Assembly (NCBI GenBank): GCA_025642065.1
Contig: JAODUP010000486.1
Coordinates: 512,501-576,500, forward strand
Origin: Paralvinella palmiformis
Lineage: Eukaryota > Annelida > Polychaeta > Terebellida > Alvinellidae
Direction: 5' to 3'
DNA: 64,000 bases
Position numbers and translations under genes: made by a program. The notes beneath the pieces were generated by a model, which saw only the letters and a program-made list of their open reading frames with translations, did not search any database and was not told where the DNA came from. Below, in pieces: positions 31,385 to 44,304 of the stretch; the first letter of the stretch is position 1; the number at the start of each line of letters is the position of its first letter.

Positions 31385-31588
31385 GGGCACCCACGTGGTC
31401 TAATTGGTAGGTCGTTGGATCACAGATAACTACCACACGAGTTCAAAGCTTGGCGTGAGCATATCTCAAGTATTTCCATCTTTGACTTCGCTTCATTACG
31501 TTTGGAGGTCGCTCGGCCCATTTAGCCTAACATGTGCACAAAAGTGGCCGTAAAACATCAATCATTATCATCATCATAATCATCATCG
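31385..31588 (+). mobile_element. SINE-A, full length
   Basis: The head is gggcacccacgtggtctaat, followed by B box cgagttcaaagct, gtcgctcggcccatttagcc, aaaagtggccgtaaaacatc and an ATC-rich tail. It is the best plus-strand copy, head to head with the copy at 31095-31262. Confidence 0.8.
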
Positions 31589-32377
31589 TATAAAGATAAA
31601 TTATCAAAGTAGTGATAAGCCTAGTGCATTATTATTGACTTAAACAAAACAAATGTAATTAATTTGTTAAAAAATGACAGATATTTTCTCCAATTACGTG
31701 TAAATTTGAGGTACACATTATATATTAATTATGAATCAGAGAAAATACACCAACTGATTGGATAAAGTATATTCAATTTAAGGTTCATGGTTCACTCTCT
31801 TATATCAACACATTAAATGAACTTTTCTAATTTACATCAATTTAAGTTATATAAATGTGAGAAATTCACGGGAAAGAAATATTAAAATATCTTCTGCTTC
31901 CTACACTTCTAAAAATAAATAAATTCACAGCAGTTTTGCTAAATCGTACAATTGTAAAACAGACTACGCTTTCAACGGCCACAGTTTCTTGTTTCTATAA
32001 TCAAATGTTGGACCACACCTTGTTAAGTGTTTGATCAACTGTCAGAATCTCTGTACAGCAAAATATAAACTGAGAGAAATCCCTATGAATGGAATACTTA
32101 TGTTACCGAACATCATACACAAATAATTACAGCGTTTCCATAAAACTAAAATATTACAGAATTGAAAAAGAGAATACGAGTTAGTGGTTGATTTATTTGT
32201 TTATATTCGGCGGATATCAGTGAGCTGCTTCTTCCTAGAGAAATGGGATAATTTGACCAAAGTCATTTACTTCTGGCTGGAACACCCGCTCCACAATATT
32301 TCGACGTCGGTTTTTCTTATAACTGGCTCTTTAGTATCTTTATAATCAAAGATTGCTAACTACATGAGGCCTTATAT

Positions 32378-32408
<31 letters not shown>

Positions 32409-32890
32409 GGTGTTCAATTTACAGACAGATTATCAATGATAATCGTATACATTAAATACATACACAACGGAGAGGAGATGTGGTTTACGGAGGAACAGAA
32501 AAGTGAAGTCGAGATATTTCCCAGATAAAGGTCTGTACGTTATGATTAATTTGATTTAGGCCGTAGCTAGGCAAATTTTAAAATTCTTTTAAAATTACAA
32601 CAATTTTTATACTTTTTAAAACCAGATTATGTGAAAGATGTTTTGCTGAATGTTTACATTACCTAAAAACTAATATTTGTGTGTTTGTCACCGCTTGTAC
32701 GAGGGTATATACTATTAGTGGTCAAAATGACACTGGTATAATGATCAATAAAACAGCTGAAGAGTTTATCGGGTAACTGAAGCCAGTTCGGAAGATATAT
32801 TAAAATAAGCCGAACAGAATAACACTTATAGACGTGGTGATGTCATTTTCTGGATGAGGCAGTATGACTTCAAGAAAATTAAAAAAAACC
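31589..32890. other. No gene seen; TA-rich
   Basis: AT-rich with a broken (TA)n tract at about 32372-32408. Confidence 0.4.
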
Positions 32891-33080
32891 TAGTGTACCG
32901 TTAATGAACATAACTTCACGTTTAATAATAAAGCAATTTATCTTTTTTCCCCAGAGAGTTCCTGCCAATGCTTACCAAAACAAGCACCACCACAAGGCTC
33001 TCATTTCATGGTACAGCATTTTCCCATGTGGCATAGTCTTTATCACGCACTGTCGATAACACATGCAATGGATAAAGTAA
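32891..33080 (+). repeat. Exon-like block, tandem copy 1 (damaged)
   Basis: It aligns with 33213-33480. It has a pyrimidine tract and 'ccag' acceptor, then 'agagttcctgccaatgctta', and ends with 'catggtacagcattttccca'. About 90 bases of the middle are missing relative to copy 2. Confidence 0.65.
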
Positions 33081-33212
33081 ACGATTGTAGCCTAGGTAAC
33101 TTAATTAGTTTGTGCTTTGATATGAGATTTGAATGTGACAAATACAGTTTCTCTTGTTTCACGTAAACCAGAGCTTTCGAAGTATGTGCATTAGAGGGTT
33201 TAGAATAGGTTC

Positions 33213-33480
33213 ATGTGTACCGTAAATTGCTGACTTCACTTTTAATATTAAAGCAATGTATCTTCTTTTTTGCAGAGAGATCCTGCCAATTCTTACCAAA
33301 ACACCGGGATATCTTCAGAAACCCGAAGCTATGGTCCTTGTGTGACAAACTTCATACAGCTTTCTTCAATGTATTGTACACTGAATCCCGTGAACACCAC
33401 AATGCTCTCATTTCATGGTACAGCATTTTTCCATGTGGCATAGCCTTTATCACGCACTGTGAATAACATATGGCAATGTA
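33213..33480 (+). repeat. Exon-like block, tandem copy 2
   Basis: Paralogue of 32891-33080. A pyrimidine tract (tcttcttttttgcag) ends at 33275 with a good splice-acceptor form. It is followed by an open frame to a TAA at 33464-33466. Confidence 0.65.
33276..33466 (+). CDS. Possible terminal exon of an unknown gene
   Basis: After the acceptor at 33275 the frame reads RSCQFLPKHRDIFRNPKLWS, CDKLHTAFFNVLYTESREH and ISWYSIFPCGIAFITHCE, then stop. The composition is protein-like (aromatic and Cys residues, no low complexity). I recognise no family and no other exon of the gene. It could equally be part of an unrecognised repeat. Confidence 0.25.
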
Positions 33481-33723
33481 TACAGTCAATGTTTCTAACA
33501 CAGATGCAATTGAAATAGCGATATTAGATCGCAGTACTTGTTGATTTATACAAATCATCACATATTGCTATTCAGTTGTTTCCCAGTTCTTCACTCAATC
33601 ACTCATCACAAGGTAGTTACTTTGTTACCTTATTTTCAAGACAAATCTGCCAGAATATCTGCCTCCTCCACTGCAACTTCCTTTAACCTTTTGGATATAA
33701 GCCACAAGATGTTGTTACGCCCG

Positions 33724-33905
33724 TTATGAAGGGTAGTACGGTCTTTGCTTTTGCTGTGTTGGTAGATCTTAAGCATCGGTGACTGTGGGACCCGCCGTAT
33801 GTTGTGTGCCATTCCTTCTTTTGAGCTCTCCGACCTTCTATGCTGCTGAAGTGTTCATATAATCCAGCAGGTCGGTAAGTGCTTCATTTGGGTCCTGGCT
33901 CAATG
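33724..33905 (+). repeat. Repeat block, copy 1 (paralogous to 35185-35385)
   Basis: Shared words include 'tgctgtgttggtagatctta', 'ggtgactgtggga', 'tatgttgtgtgc' and 'ccttcttttgagctctccga'. The unit includes a 31-base stretch present only in copy 2. Identity unknown. Confidence 0.75.
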
Positions 33906-34110
33906 TGGTGTTTGGTCAGTGTGTTATGCAGTAGTTCCTGATATGACTGTTGTATCGAAGGGTCGTTACAGGGTTTGTCAATGTCAGTGTGTGCCTGGCC
34001 TACGCCTTTGATGTGATGCTTGTGCATTAGGTGAAGTCTGTCCATCTTTGAGTGAATAACACTACGATGCACAAATTTCGCCGTGCACACTACGATGCTC
34101 ATATTTGGAC
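33880..34110 (-). pseudogene. Unrecognised coding-like fragment
   Basis: The minus strand reads MDRLHLMHKHHIKGVGQAHT and DKPCNDPSIQQSYQELLHNT, and after a frame change EALTDLLDYMNTSA into the repeat block. The continuity across the shift suggests decayed coding sequence, perhaps of a mobile element. No family was assigned. Confidence 0.25.
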
Positions 34111-35184
34111 GAGCTCATTTCGGCGTGCAATCCTCGACGTGCACATACTAACGCACGCGCGCATGCCACGCACACATATAAACACGCGCGCCTACACGCA
34201 ACCAAAAAGTTAGGGTTGGATTTAGAGAGATTGAGAAAACGGAGTGTCATAAATCAGCTTCTTTGTCAGGACCCAGTCAAAAAAACTGTTGGGTGGGGGA
34301 AGTTTTAGATAGGAGATCAACACTAGGATCTCAAAAGAGGGTATAAATGTAGGTTAAAATGGTACTGTTGCTGAGTTTCACATGATTTCTTTTGCTTGTT
34401 TTCTGCCAGCCATGTTTCGGGTGACCACAGATTTATATTATATGGCGGGGTGGTTGTTTGGAAGCGAGCAAACCGGTTGTAAATATAGATCTGTGCTAAC
34501 TCTGGACGTGTCAAAGGCATAACTTTGGGTGTGGGTAAATTCAGAAATCTATTGAAATGATGCAACAGTGTTCCCCAAGAGATTATTTTGACTCGGTTCT
34601 AAACAAAGTTAGTTCTACCTGACCTGCTTTTTGATAGCTGAAGCTGCCTAATGATGCTTCAGATTTTACAATCTCCCATAGTCTTTTTCTGACTTACGAG
34701 TTGTGTGTGTGTGTGTGTGGTGGGTGTCGGTGTGTGGGTGTCGGTGTATGTGCGTGTGTCAGTGTGTGTGAGTCAGCGTGTGAATATGTTTTGTGAATAA
34801 GAGGTACATTGTGTTGTCTAAGAGTCGGATGTTTTGAGTTTTCTCAACACTCATTTGTCTCTTACGGTGCTTGGAGATAATACTATTGTGTGGATCTGAT
34901 CACTTCATGATTAATGTCAGCTCTTCTTCAGTTTATTGTCATTGAACTTCTATACAATGACATTGATGCAGATCGTCAATTTCTGATGAGGCAGTTATAA
35001 TGGATCAATACACATTGATTTATACTATGAATCTGGTGTAAACAATTTCACACTCTTATTTCACGTATACAACATTTCCTTAAGTATGTATGATGTCATC
35101 GACAAATACATAAGCTCACAGCTTCTAATACAGATTGTATTGAAATATCGACACTGGCTTACAATATTGCCACATTTACGCTCT
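34111..35184. other. No gene recognised; GT-rich stretch
   Basis: It contains a purine/pyrimidine-alternating ACGCGCGC-rich stretch near 34150-34200 and a GT-rich stretch at about 34700-34785. The minus strand is open at 34323-34565, without a known motif. Confidence 0.35.
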
Positions 35185-35385
35185 TTGTGAAGGGCAGCAC
35201 AGTCTTAACTTTTGCTGTGTTGGTAGATCTTAAGCCTCGGTACCCTTTGATGTTCCGACAGCTCGGTGACTGTGGGATCCGCTGTATGTTGTGTGCTGTT
35301 CCTTCTTTTGAGCTCTCCGACATTCTATGCTGCTGGAGTCGTCATATAATTCAGCAGGTTGGTAGGTGCTTCCTTAGGATCCTGG
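35185..35385 (+). repeat. Repeat block, copy 2
   Basis: Paralogue of 33724-33905. A plus-strand frame of 79 codons (35187-35426, VLVDLKPRYPLMFRQLGDCG) covers it. Copy 1 is frameshifted in the same frame. Its 5' neighbour ('acagattgtattgaaatatcg') also matches sequence at about 33500-33520. Confidence 0.7.
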
Positions 35386-35514
35386 AAGCAAACAAACCGG
35401 TTGTGAACATTCTCAGAAGTACCTAGCAGAGCTATCTCCCACCATTGAGAACTACTCTCATTAAAACCCTGTGTAGGTCTTTATTACGACCATATACAGT
35501 CAAAGTGGAGATAG

Positions 35515-35712
35515 AATAGGAACTACTATTTATCCAAAACAAATGAAGGTGTAGAACAGCCAGTAGAACAGACTAACCTTGAATACAATAGGAACTACTA
35601 TTTATCCAAAGCAAACGAAGCTGTAGAGCAGCCAGTAGAACAGACTAACCTTGAATACAGATCGGACATATATATGGATGATGTAAAAAGGTATGATATC
35701 GGATTCATATAA
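35515..35712 (+). repeat. In-frame 72-bp tandem duplication with open frame
   Basis: Two 72-bp units (35515-35586, 35587-35658) encode NRNYYLSKxNExVEQPVEQ followed by TNLEY. The second unit runs on for 17 more codons to a TAA at 35710-35712. Between units there are two replacements and two silent changes. There is no ATG at the start, but the frame opens directly after an AG. It may be a fragment of an unknown exon. Confidence 0.5.
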
Positions 35713-37063
35713 GAAACCATTTGCTCGCTTCCATCAACAAAACCTCGCCGTATGAATCTGTTCTCACTTGGGTTATGCCAAAGGCATGAAATTGGCGTGA
35801 ATAAATCGGAAAACATCTGAAATGGGACACCAATGGCAGTAAGAGAGGAGGAAAATTATACTGTGTTAAATAGTTTTTCTTTTTTATCAACAGGTGGTTG
35901 CTGCGGTATTGAAGTCAAGACACGTATCACAACCTTTCTGGCGTTTCCTAGATTTCCTGTTTGAGGTTTCTGTGTATGACCAGAATAAGGAATTGCTTGA
36001 ATTTTAATGAGGTATTCAAATAAAAGATAATAAATGTTTACAGCGTTTCTCTTAGATTAGCGGGAAACTATTGTCTGTAAGTTTGTTTTTTATCCACACA
36101 CAGAGGTGGTATTTTGATGCCAGGGTTTGTAATACTGGACTGAGCAGTATTTGTATGCTGGTCACGTAAATTCAGTTATAAATGCAGTAGACGCTGCTAT
36201 TGTGCTTATACTTCCTGTAGACCAAGCACTGAACTGGTCAATTAAAATATATTTATGCTAATTGGTTCTGTTTGGAAACAGTTTCCCTAGAGGCGTGTTT
36301 CCTTTTTGGCATTTAAAGGGTTTTTTCTATCTCTAGGGTTTTATACTGGGCCATTATAACCGGAAGAGGGGGCACTTACCCAAGGGGTACTATGCCCCCA
36401 AACTAGGTTAAATATACAGTTTCTATAAAATCATTGTATATTGTTTGCTATGTACTGGAGTACTTCAGTAGTGTATTAATACTTTAATGTGTACGTTTTA
36501 TGAATATATTCTGCTGACACACAAAAAATGTGTGATTACATCTCAAAATGTATGTTCTGTATTTTATTTCACAATATAAAGTCGCCTATTTGTAGTTCTT
36601 ACTTAAATAAAGTCAGATTGTTCAATTTAAAAGGTGTTTGGTTGTTGATGTACATAAGAGATGACTCGAGAATTACAAGAATGGAAATAAAATTAATTTT
36701 CTATGAGTACTTTGAAACATATATTAGGAGCCAGTCAATTTGATAAAATTATAAACTACAACTTCAATTATTAGTGTTTTAGTATTGCAATGTTTTGTTG
36801 GAATACCTGTATCTTCTGCGTTTGATATATAGTGTGTTCTATATACTTAACTTTCATTAATAAATTTTCATCATTCTCATAATAAAAGTAGAATGTAGAT
36901 CCTAAAGAAATAAACTAATTGTATGGGTTATAAATAATGTGTCTGTTCTCATTGATTTTTCTAAAGTTGTACAGATAACCCAACAAAGTGATGCTTTTTT
37001 AGGAAGGATCACCCATTCACTAACATACAACGGCAAGCACGCACGCACGCGCACACACATACA

Positions 37064-37102
<39 letters not shown>

Positions 37103-38429
37103 AGACCTGTTGTAAACCAATAGTGTCTGATTATAATAGTGAATCAAAAACTGTATCACCTTTTATAGATAACCGCTAAAACAGTTTGCTATGAATCGTC
37201 CTTCTATTAAAAGTAACACGATTCTGTAGAATAAACAAGTTTTAACTTTGCCTTATATATATTTGCTTACGACATTATAACTTGAAAGAATGTACACTAA
37301 TATAAATCACACCAGGGGCTTGCAAGCAGTCGTGGAAGTAATAGGAAAGTATCCCGTATATGTTACTAAATATTTTAATACGCATGAACCACCCATTAAA
37401 TTAAATTAATTAAAATAATCTTCTATCTATATTAATCCAGTCAATTATTCAGACACCACTGTATTCAAACAACTTGTTGACCAAGGTATTTTTTAACTAA
37501 CCGATATTCATCAGATGTTACACAAACATCCTTTCCTTTCTAAACATACAGATGAAGATGAAGATTAGTTCTATAATCTGTCCAAATAGATAGAGGATAA
37601 ATATATTTTTAGTTGTATCGTGATCTATTTACAATTAACTTTACAAGACCGTATTAACTCTGGTAATGTAACGATATATCATACCTAAATTATGTTACTT
37701 TAATATTAAAACATAGAATACTTTTAATATGAAGTTATCATCATAATGTCGTAATTTGCCATTGAACGGAATCTGGTGATGAAATATGACAAGCGTGTTA
37801 AAAATTAGAAAATATATCGCATCAAATTAACTGCACTTGGAATTGGGATACCGGATTATTGCAGCATGGATAAATATGTTGTACTAAGAGCATATCAACT
37901 ACCCAACTAACAGAAAACAACATTACGTCAATATTATTAATATATTACTTAGAAGATGCATAAAGCCCTATGTTGAACTGTGTCATGAGACGGTTTTACA
38001 AATGTTTGCATTAACAGTATGAAACAATCAATTCTGACGAGTTTGTAATCTATTTATATACATTTCATGTCACCAAAGAAATCAAACTTAATACACTGAG
38101 CAATGGCGCATTTATTGTTCTCTTCGGTAAAGCAGCACTTATTTCTAAATATATATTAACTGTAAAATTAACTTTCATTCTATTTCTTAGTTGGAGTCGC
38201 ATCGCTCAAATATCGACTTTTCTACTGCTGCTATTATACAAAAATCAAACCAATTTAATGTTATTTACAAAAGTTCAAAGTGATGTTAGCTATTTGACAG
38301 CGTGTAGGATTTACCTAGCTCAGCAACTAAGTTGTTTTTAAATTAGTATGACTGGTGATTTATGATTTAACCAAGATTATAACTACTGCATCATTCACGA
38401 CATCTAAGCTTAAAAAGTGTAAGGATAAT
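35713..38429. other. No gene seen; hairpin and (TA)n
   Basis: AT-rich. A hairpin-forming sequence lies at 36368-36399 and a CA/TA microsatellite at about 37047-37101. Confidence 0.4.
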
Positions 38430-38815
38430 GAATAATAATAATTACAAAATTTCTATAGCGCCAACATCCTCGAAAAGAATCGAGCTCAGTGGTGCGCCTA
38501 ATACAGGGGTTGGGCAAACTCATAATCAGCATGACATCTGCATCAACAGTACTTGCAAGTGTACGGATTTTACAGAAAATGACAACACCCGACTGCTTAG
38601 CCAGAAATTTAGCGAAAATAAAATATAACACTTGAATCATGCTGTAGCTAAAACAAAAGTATTTAGCTTGATTGTAGTATAGTTAAAGATTAATTAATTA
38701 TAAGAATAAAATGCCATTTGATGACTTAACATGTTCAGAGAATGAATTCCAAAGAGTAGGGACAGCAACTTGAAAAGCACGAGTCCCAGCAGGATTATGA
38801 AAATGATAATATAGT
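38430..38815. repeat. Possible interspersed repeat fragment
   Basis: Words such as 'ttctatagcgccaacatcc' and 'tgaattccaaagagtaggga' with 'gcaacttgaaaagcacgag' resemble a low-copy repeat common in marine invertebrate genomes. This is from general recollection, not a comparison. Both strands are open for about 65-76 codons but show no gene signs. Confidence 0.25.
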
Positions 38816-38817
38816 TC

Positions 38818-39265
38818 AAACAGTACCGAAGCTATGACGCGCTATTACGGTTTGCTTCAGCGCAGATGTCAGTCTTTTAATAGTGATTAAGATAAACAGT
38901 TTTAATAGTAGTCGCTTCGTGACGCCTGCCCGTTGTAAAACTGATCTTTGAAGACAGTGACAATTGGGTTATATACTTTATATATTATTGCTTTGAAGAA
39001 AGATACAGCAATTGAAAAATAGGGCTGATTAGATACTTAATCTAAACATTCTCACTACTGCCGTGATCTGACTTGGGTGTTCTACTCCCAAACTCAACGG
39101 CTATAGGTGATTCGCATTTTGATTTTGCTTGGACTGTTGAGACATTACACATGTCTCAGCAATCTGAATTCAGTCCCCTGAAGAAACGTCCAGAGTTTGA
39201 GGTTCGAGATTCTCTGTGCCTGTGCCTTATTATAAACAGCTAAAAACATACACACACACACACAT
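38818..39265 (+). mobile_element. CA-tailed repeat X, copy 1
   Basis: It aligns with 58942-59480 over its whole length: 'cagtaccgaagctatgacgc', 'gcctgcccgttgta', 'agacagtgacaattgggtta', 'actgccgtgatctgacttgg', 'ttcagtcccctgaagaaacg', 'ttattataaacagctaaa', then a CA tail. The position of the simple-repeat tail suggests a retroposed element. Family unknown. Confidence 0.75.
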
Positions 39266-42133
39266 TTGAGACTTGAGACATAATCATTCATCATCTTACT
39301 CATAATATCTAGGAAATAGATTTATGAGATTGCCTGTGACTATCTCATAGCCAAACACAGTCAACTTTCTCTTGACTTAATCCTGAGTTAATCTTGTTGA
39401 TACCAGCATATTTGTAATCAATGGCTGCAATGTTATTTCATGTCATTGCACATTTTATTGAACACAATGTGAGGGGGGGGGGCACGTTCACCAATTGTAA
39501 TTGGATTATGTCATGTTGGTTTGAGTGTGGAGGCAAAGTTACATGCTACATGTATCAAATTCATTTATATAGTTATTAAAATTATATCAGAGTAATGTGT
39601 TAAGTCAAGTGAAAAATATCAAGACTGAAGAATGATTGTCTGATGATACTGGTGTAGATATGGTGAGCGCTAACACGAGTGAACCCCCGTCCCTCCATCT
39701 CCATCAACCCGAGTCTGGTGATGAGACGCCAGAATCTCTACCTCGGAAATCACTATCAAGATGGCTGCTAGCAACATTGAAGATATACTAACCTTCACAG
39801 GACCACATCTTCATTTAGCAAGCAAATATTATGAGAAAGAATAGGAATCGTTGCGTCTCAATGAAATTTACCTCTTCAAGTTTTTAATTAAAACTTAGTT
39901 GGATAAAATTCAGCATGTTTTGCTTATTCTAGTAATAAGCTTGCAACCTTATTTGTTGTATTAATGGGACCACCATAATTCCATATATGTTAAATTCAAT
40001 ATTCCAACATGGACTTTAATCAAACATATTATCATATAACAAACTTTGTTAGAAGAATATGTTTTCTCTTTATATATCATTGGCAATATTACAAGTATCG
40101 AATGATTGAACGTTTTATTCTTCTGTCAATGGCTTCTGGTAGATTTCTCTATGAACTGACATCCTGATCATGTGTCCTAATTGAGATCTGTTTAACTAGA
40201 GGCTAAAGAATTCATTTGTGTATTATTGAGAGCATAAAGTTTTTATTCATTTTTCTACCCGTTATTTAAGCATAAACAGTATTTTCTTGATTAGTAACAT
40301 CCTTACTGAAACCACAGGATTATAAAAACACTGGATCTGACATTCTATAGCACATACATCAGTGAGAGCTAAGTCTACTATCTATACAGAGAATGCTGAT
40401 AACATGTGCTGGACATAGATAGCATATATTTCAAGTATAAACTGGCTCTTGTTATCAGGAAATATGATGAGTTAATGATCAAATCAAGTACTTGATAAAT
40501 TTATAGATTGAAATTAATGTCTGAAATGTTACTATTTCATAAATAATTTTTTCAATGTTGTCTGTTCAGTTACTCCATTACGCTATTAACTAGGTGTTAC
40601 ATGTGGTTCTTAATACAAATTTGTTGACAATCAATTATATAATACCTACAGAAGAAGGGTTATCCAGAGTTAGCTCTTCAATTTATGAAAGATAAAAATA
40701 TGAGATTTGGTCTCGTCCTAGAATCTGTAAAAAATGATGTAATAAATAGGCTTTCTGTTACGTTTGATTAGCTGGTTTTAATTTGATTTGATAAATAAAA
40801 TGCACATTATGTAAACAGTTTACTAACATACATAAATATATTAAAACTCCAAGATGATATAATCACTCATTTATATGGCACATACTAGGTCTTGGATGTA
40901 GGCATTTTAGATTAACTTAATCTGCTTGAAAGAAGTCATTAACAATTTTTGAAAATCTAAAAAGGCCATCAAATTATAACATCTGTTGAGTTAGGCTTAT
41001 TATCATGCTAAAGCAATGATGCAGCAGTTTCTTCATCTTTTTAAATTTTAATCAGGGCCCAGAATTTGTTTTTAATTCAGTTGCTCCTGGGCAAGTATAG
41101 ATTGGAAATGCAATGACCAACAAATGTTTTCATTTGCCCAACAAATTTTCACCTGATCTAAATTTATCATTTATTTTAAATCTGCTATATTTCACCTAAC
41201 TGCATATAAACATGTATTTGTAATGAAAATCGACAAAAAGAGAAGTGTTTGACAAGAAATTACCAAGAAACCGTAGCCAGTAAACTGCAATGAATACCGG
41301 TTTTAATCAGCTTACGCCGAGATTCCATATGGGTTATGCGAATTCGACAATTCGATGTAAAAGTACAAGCGTGACTCGACATGTGCGACTGCGTATGCGA
41401 TTTGAGAAAGTGACAAAATGGATCGCTCCAATTTGTAGCGATTGGTGTGAATCTGATGGTTGACCCGGTCGCAAAATTCTGGATTCAACCCTTTGATTCG
41501 AGTATCCAATAAGGCTTTCCAAGAAAAATAGATAAAAAATAAATGAAATATCTCATCGATTTAATCAGATTACAGTAAGAATCCAATAGGAAATTATGAT
41601 TAACGACTAAAACAAAGTGGCAGGCTGTCCGAAATATTAATTATAGTGTTTCAATTTAGCTTTTTTTAGTGAGGTGAAAATGAACTATAAATGCCAAGTT
41701 TTCATATTGATTAAAATGACACCAAGAGGAATCATTTCCTTTCAATGCTAGATATAATATTTGTGGTATCCAAGTTGCTCAGCAAAATGTCAATATTTTG
41801 CGACAAAAGCAGAAAGTTGTACCTTTCAGCAATGTTTAATTTTAAAATAATACTCAATGAGGCATCAAATACGCACGCAGGTCTTTGTTGACTTATCTAC
41901 TCTTCCATTTGACAGTTAGCATTATACACAGACATCCCAAGAAATGCACACATATAATATATCACTGTATCTTTAAATAACAATCTATTTACATATATAT
42001 TAAGATCAATTTCCTTCGATTAGCAAACACAGCTGTAGTAGTGATAAGGATATGTTTCCCTATCATATGAATCTGAATGACATTTTCTGCTATTCTTACG
42101 ATTTGCAATGTACATATCAGAATTTCAAAAACG

Positions 42134-42134
<1 letters not shown>
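39266..42134. other. No gene recognised; one GC-richer patch
   Basis: AT-rich sequence. A patch at 41310-41520 is GC-richer with open minus-strand frames of 62 and 65 codons, for example FCDRVNHQIHTNRYKLERS, with no known motif. A G8 run lies near 39474. Confidence 0.35.

Positions 42135-42218
<84 letters not shown>
42135..42218 (+). repeat. (TA)n microsatellite
   Basis: About 42 TA units. ORFs of YI repeats there are artefacts. Confidence 0.97.
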
Positions 42219-42222
<4 letters not shown>

Positions 42223-42598
42223 AAAATGTTTCTTAACCATTATTTGTCTGCTTCAGGAATACCTCAGTTATATAAATATTTAAAATAATTATCCCTGGTT
42301 GTATTATAAAATATTTGTAGCCAGGTCACATTCATAACAATCATACCTGTCTATTATTACCTTATTACATTTCTATATTTGACCAAACTCTATTTCTCAA
42401 CGTTGATTTAGGCGAGAGGCGAAGAAGCACGATAACTACCTTGTCAATTGTTATATACAATCTATTATGTTAATCATCTGACGATTTAATTTCATTGTAA
42501 GATATATAAATATAAAATTAAGGATGATTTAATGACACAACACCCATTCAACAACCGTATGATACCCTAACAGTATCAAATGTATAAATTCCACATAT

Positions 42599-42610
42599 TA
42601 TTATTATTAT

Positions 42611-42642
<32 letters not shown>
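42599..42642 (+). repeat. (ATT)n/(AGT)n trinucleotide tract
   Basis: Four ATT-type units then about ten AGT units. Confidence 0.9.
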
Positions 42643-43425
42643 TTAAAGGGTGGATTCAAGTTTTGAGGAATCAGAATGAATGGCAAAGACATGATTTTAG
42701 GTTCTAAAAATCATCTTGTTCTAACAATAAACATCGAATCATTAGCTGCTTATTTATGCAATCTCTTTTAACTGAGATTACTCCCCGTTAGTTGTCATCT
42801 TTGTTGCTGTTGCTGTTGTTGTTATTGTTGTTGTTCCATCCAGTACGACATTAAGCCTACCATAATGTAATTATTGCTATATATGTGACAAACCTAATAA
42901 CAATTTAAACCCATAAGAAACTCCATTTACAAACTCTATCACTATGTGAGTGAATGTCCGCGTAGAACAGTCATCTGAGCTGAATTTAATGTGATTTAAA
43001 TACCGAGACTTAAGCAGTTCCAATGTATAACATTGTTAATTTGAGTAACTAAGTTAGCTCGATAAATTATGGGTCAATTTACATATCCATAGAGTATTAG
43101 TGGAATTGGATTTCATGTTACAACATAAGGCTATCTTTCATTTACAGGGGTTGTTTTGTACTTAAAGCAACACAAACAAAAAACAGTTTTCGTCTTATTA
43201 AATAACAAGATAAATCTAGATATTTTTGCCAGCACAACATCATGTAATTTCTATCATGAATAAATATACCAGGTGAACCTTAACAAACTATAGATAACTA
43301 CAATATAATATAATCGGTGTCATTATTTACTCGTTGAACCTAGAAAGTGCTATAATAGTTTGTATGTTGTTACATATGGTACCCAGGCTATGAGTTTGCC
43401 AAAATCCTGTCCTATAGAAGTTGTG

Positions 43426-43460
<35 letters not shown>

Positions 43461-44304
43461 ATTAACATAGTTTAGTATATCAGCTGAACACCAGGAACTT
43501 AATTATGTTTCTAATCAGGATCCACCTTCTGATGCCACAACTACATATGATAATTTTTAATTTAAGAGAGACAATAATTTGTATTCTATATATATGTCCG
43601 AACATAATCTGACGAGTGACAGAGAGTTAGATATGTGATATTAATTGACAACTAAAAAGCCATTGAAAGTTTCTTCTTTCTGGGAACATGATATGACAAT
43701 TAAACAATTAACTGCCCGAGTAAACCTTATTTAAATAAACGACAGTGACCGATTTTATACTTTTTATAGCAGGTTTCTGTGATAACAAATATCAATATCA
43801 GAGCTCGAAATTAACAGCAGCAAAGGTAATATTTGCACGCGAGTTCCTCCATAATGCTCCCTAGAATTTGGTGTGGCAGCAAATATTTACGACCTGGTTT
43901 ATCAGACAGAAAGAAATTATCAAACATCAATAAAACACGCCCGACTCCTAAACCAGCGGACCTAACATGTTTCGGCCTGAATAGTTGTGACGTACGCATG
44001 CGCTGGAAATGTCAACTACATATGATGGTGAATAAATCAAATTCTGTGCAATAATAAGGTTATTGTAAGAATCATCGTTCGGTGCAAACGTCATTGCCTG
44101 CTACTAGGTGATAGCAGCATTGTGTCAAGTATATTTTTACAGGGTTGTTTTCACGGACACGGAATATTTAACAAGAAGGCAACATTGAATAGCTAATGCA
44201 TTACAATTAGACACCTCCTTGAAATTTGCTGCCAGGAAATTGCATTTCCTGCCAAACAAAAAGACTGGCAGCAAAGGTTTGCTGACTCTAAAATGTATGT
44301 GAGG

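Noticed and set aside
35671..35682. YMDD string resembling a reverse transcriptase active site
   Set aside because: It has no surrounding RT blocks and lies in a short frame with a stop ten codons later.
42052..42288. ORFs of repeated YI residues
   Set aside because: They are translations of a TA microsatellite; the same holds for the SL, VC and RE-rich ORFs at 27.7, 47.7 and 51 kb.
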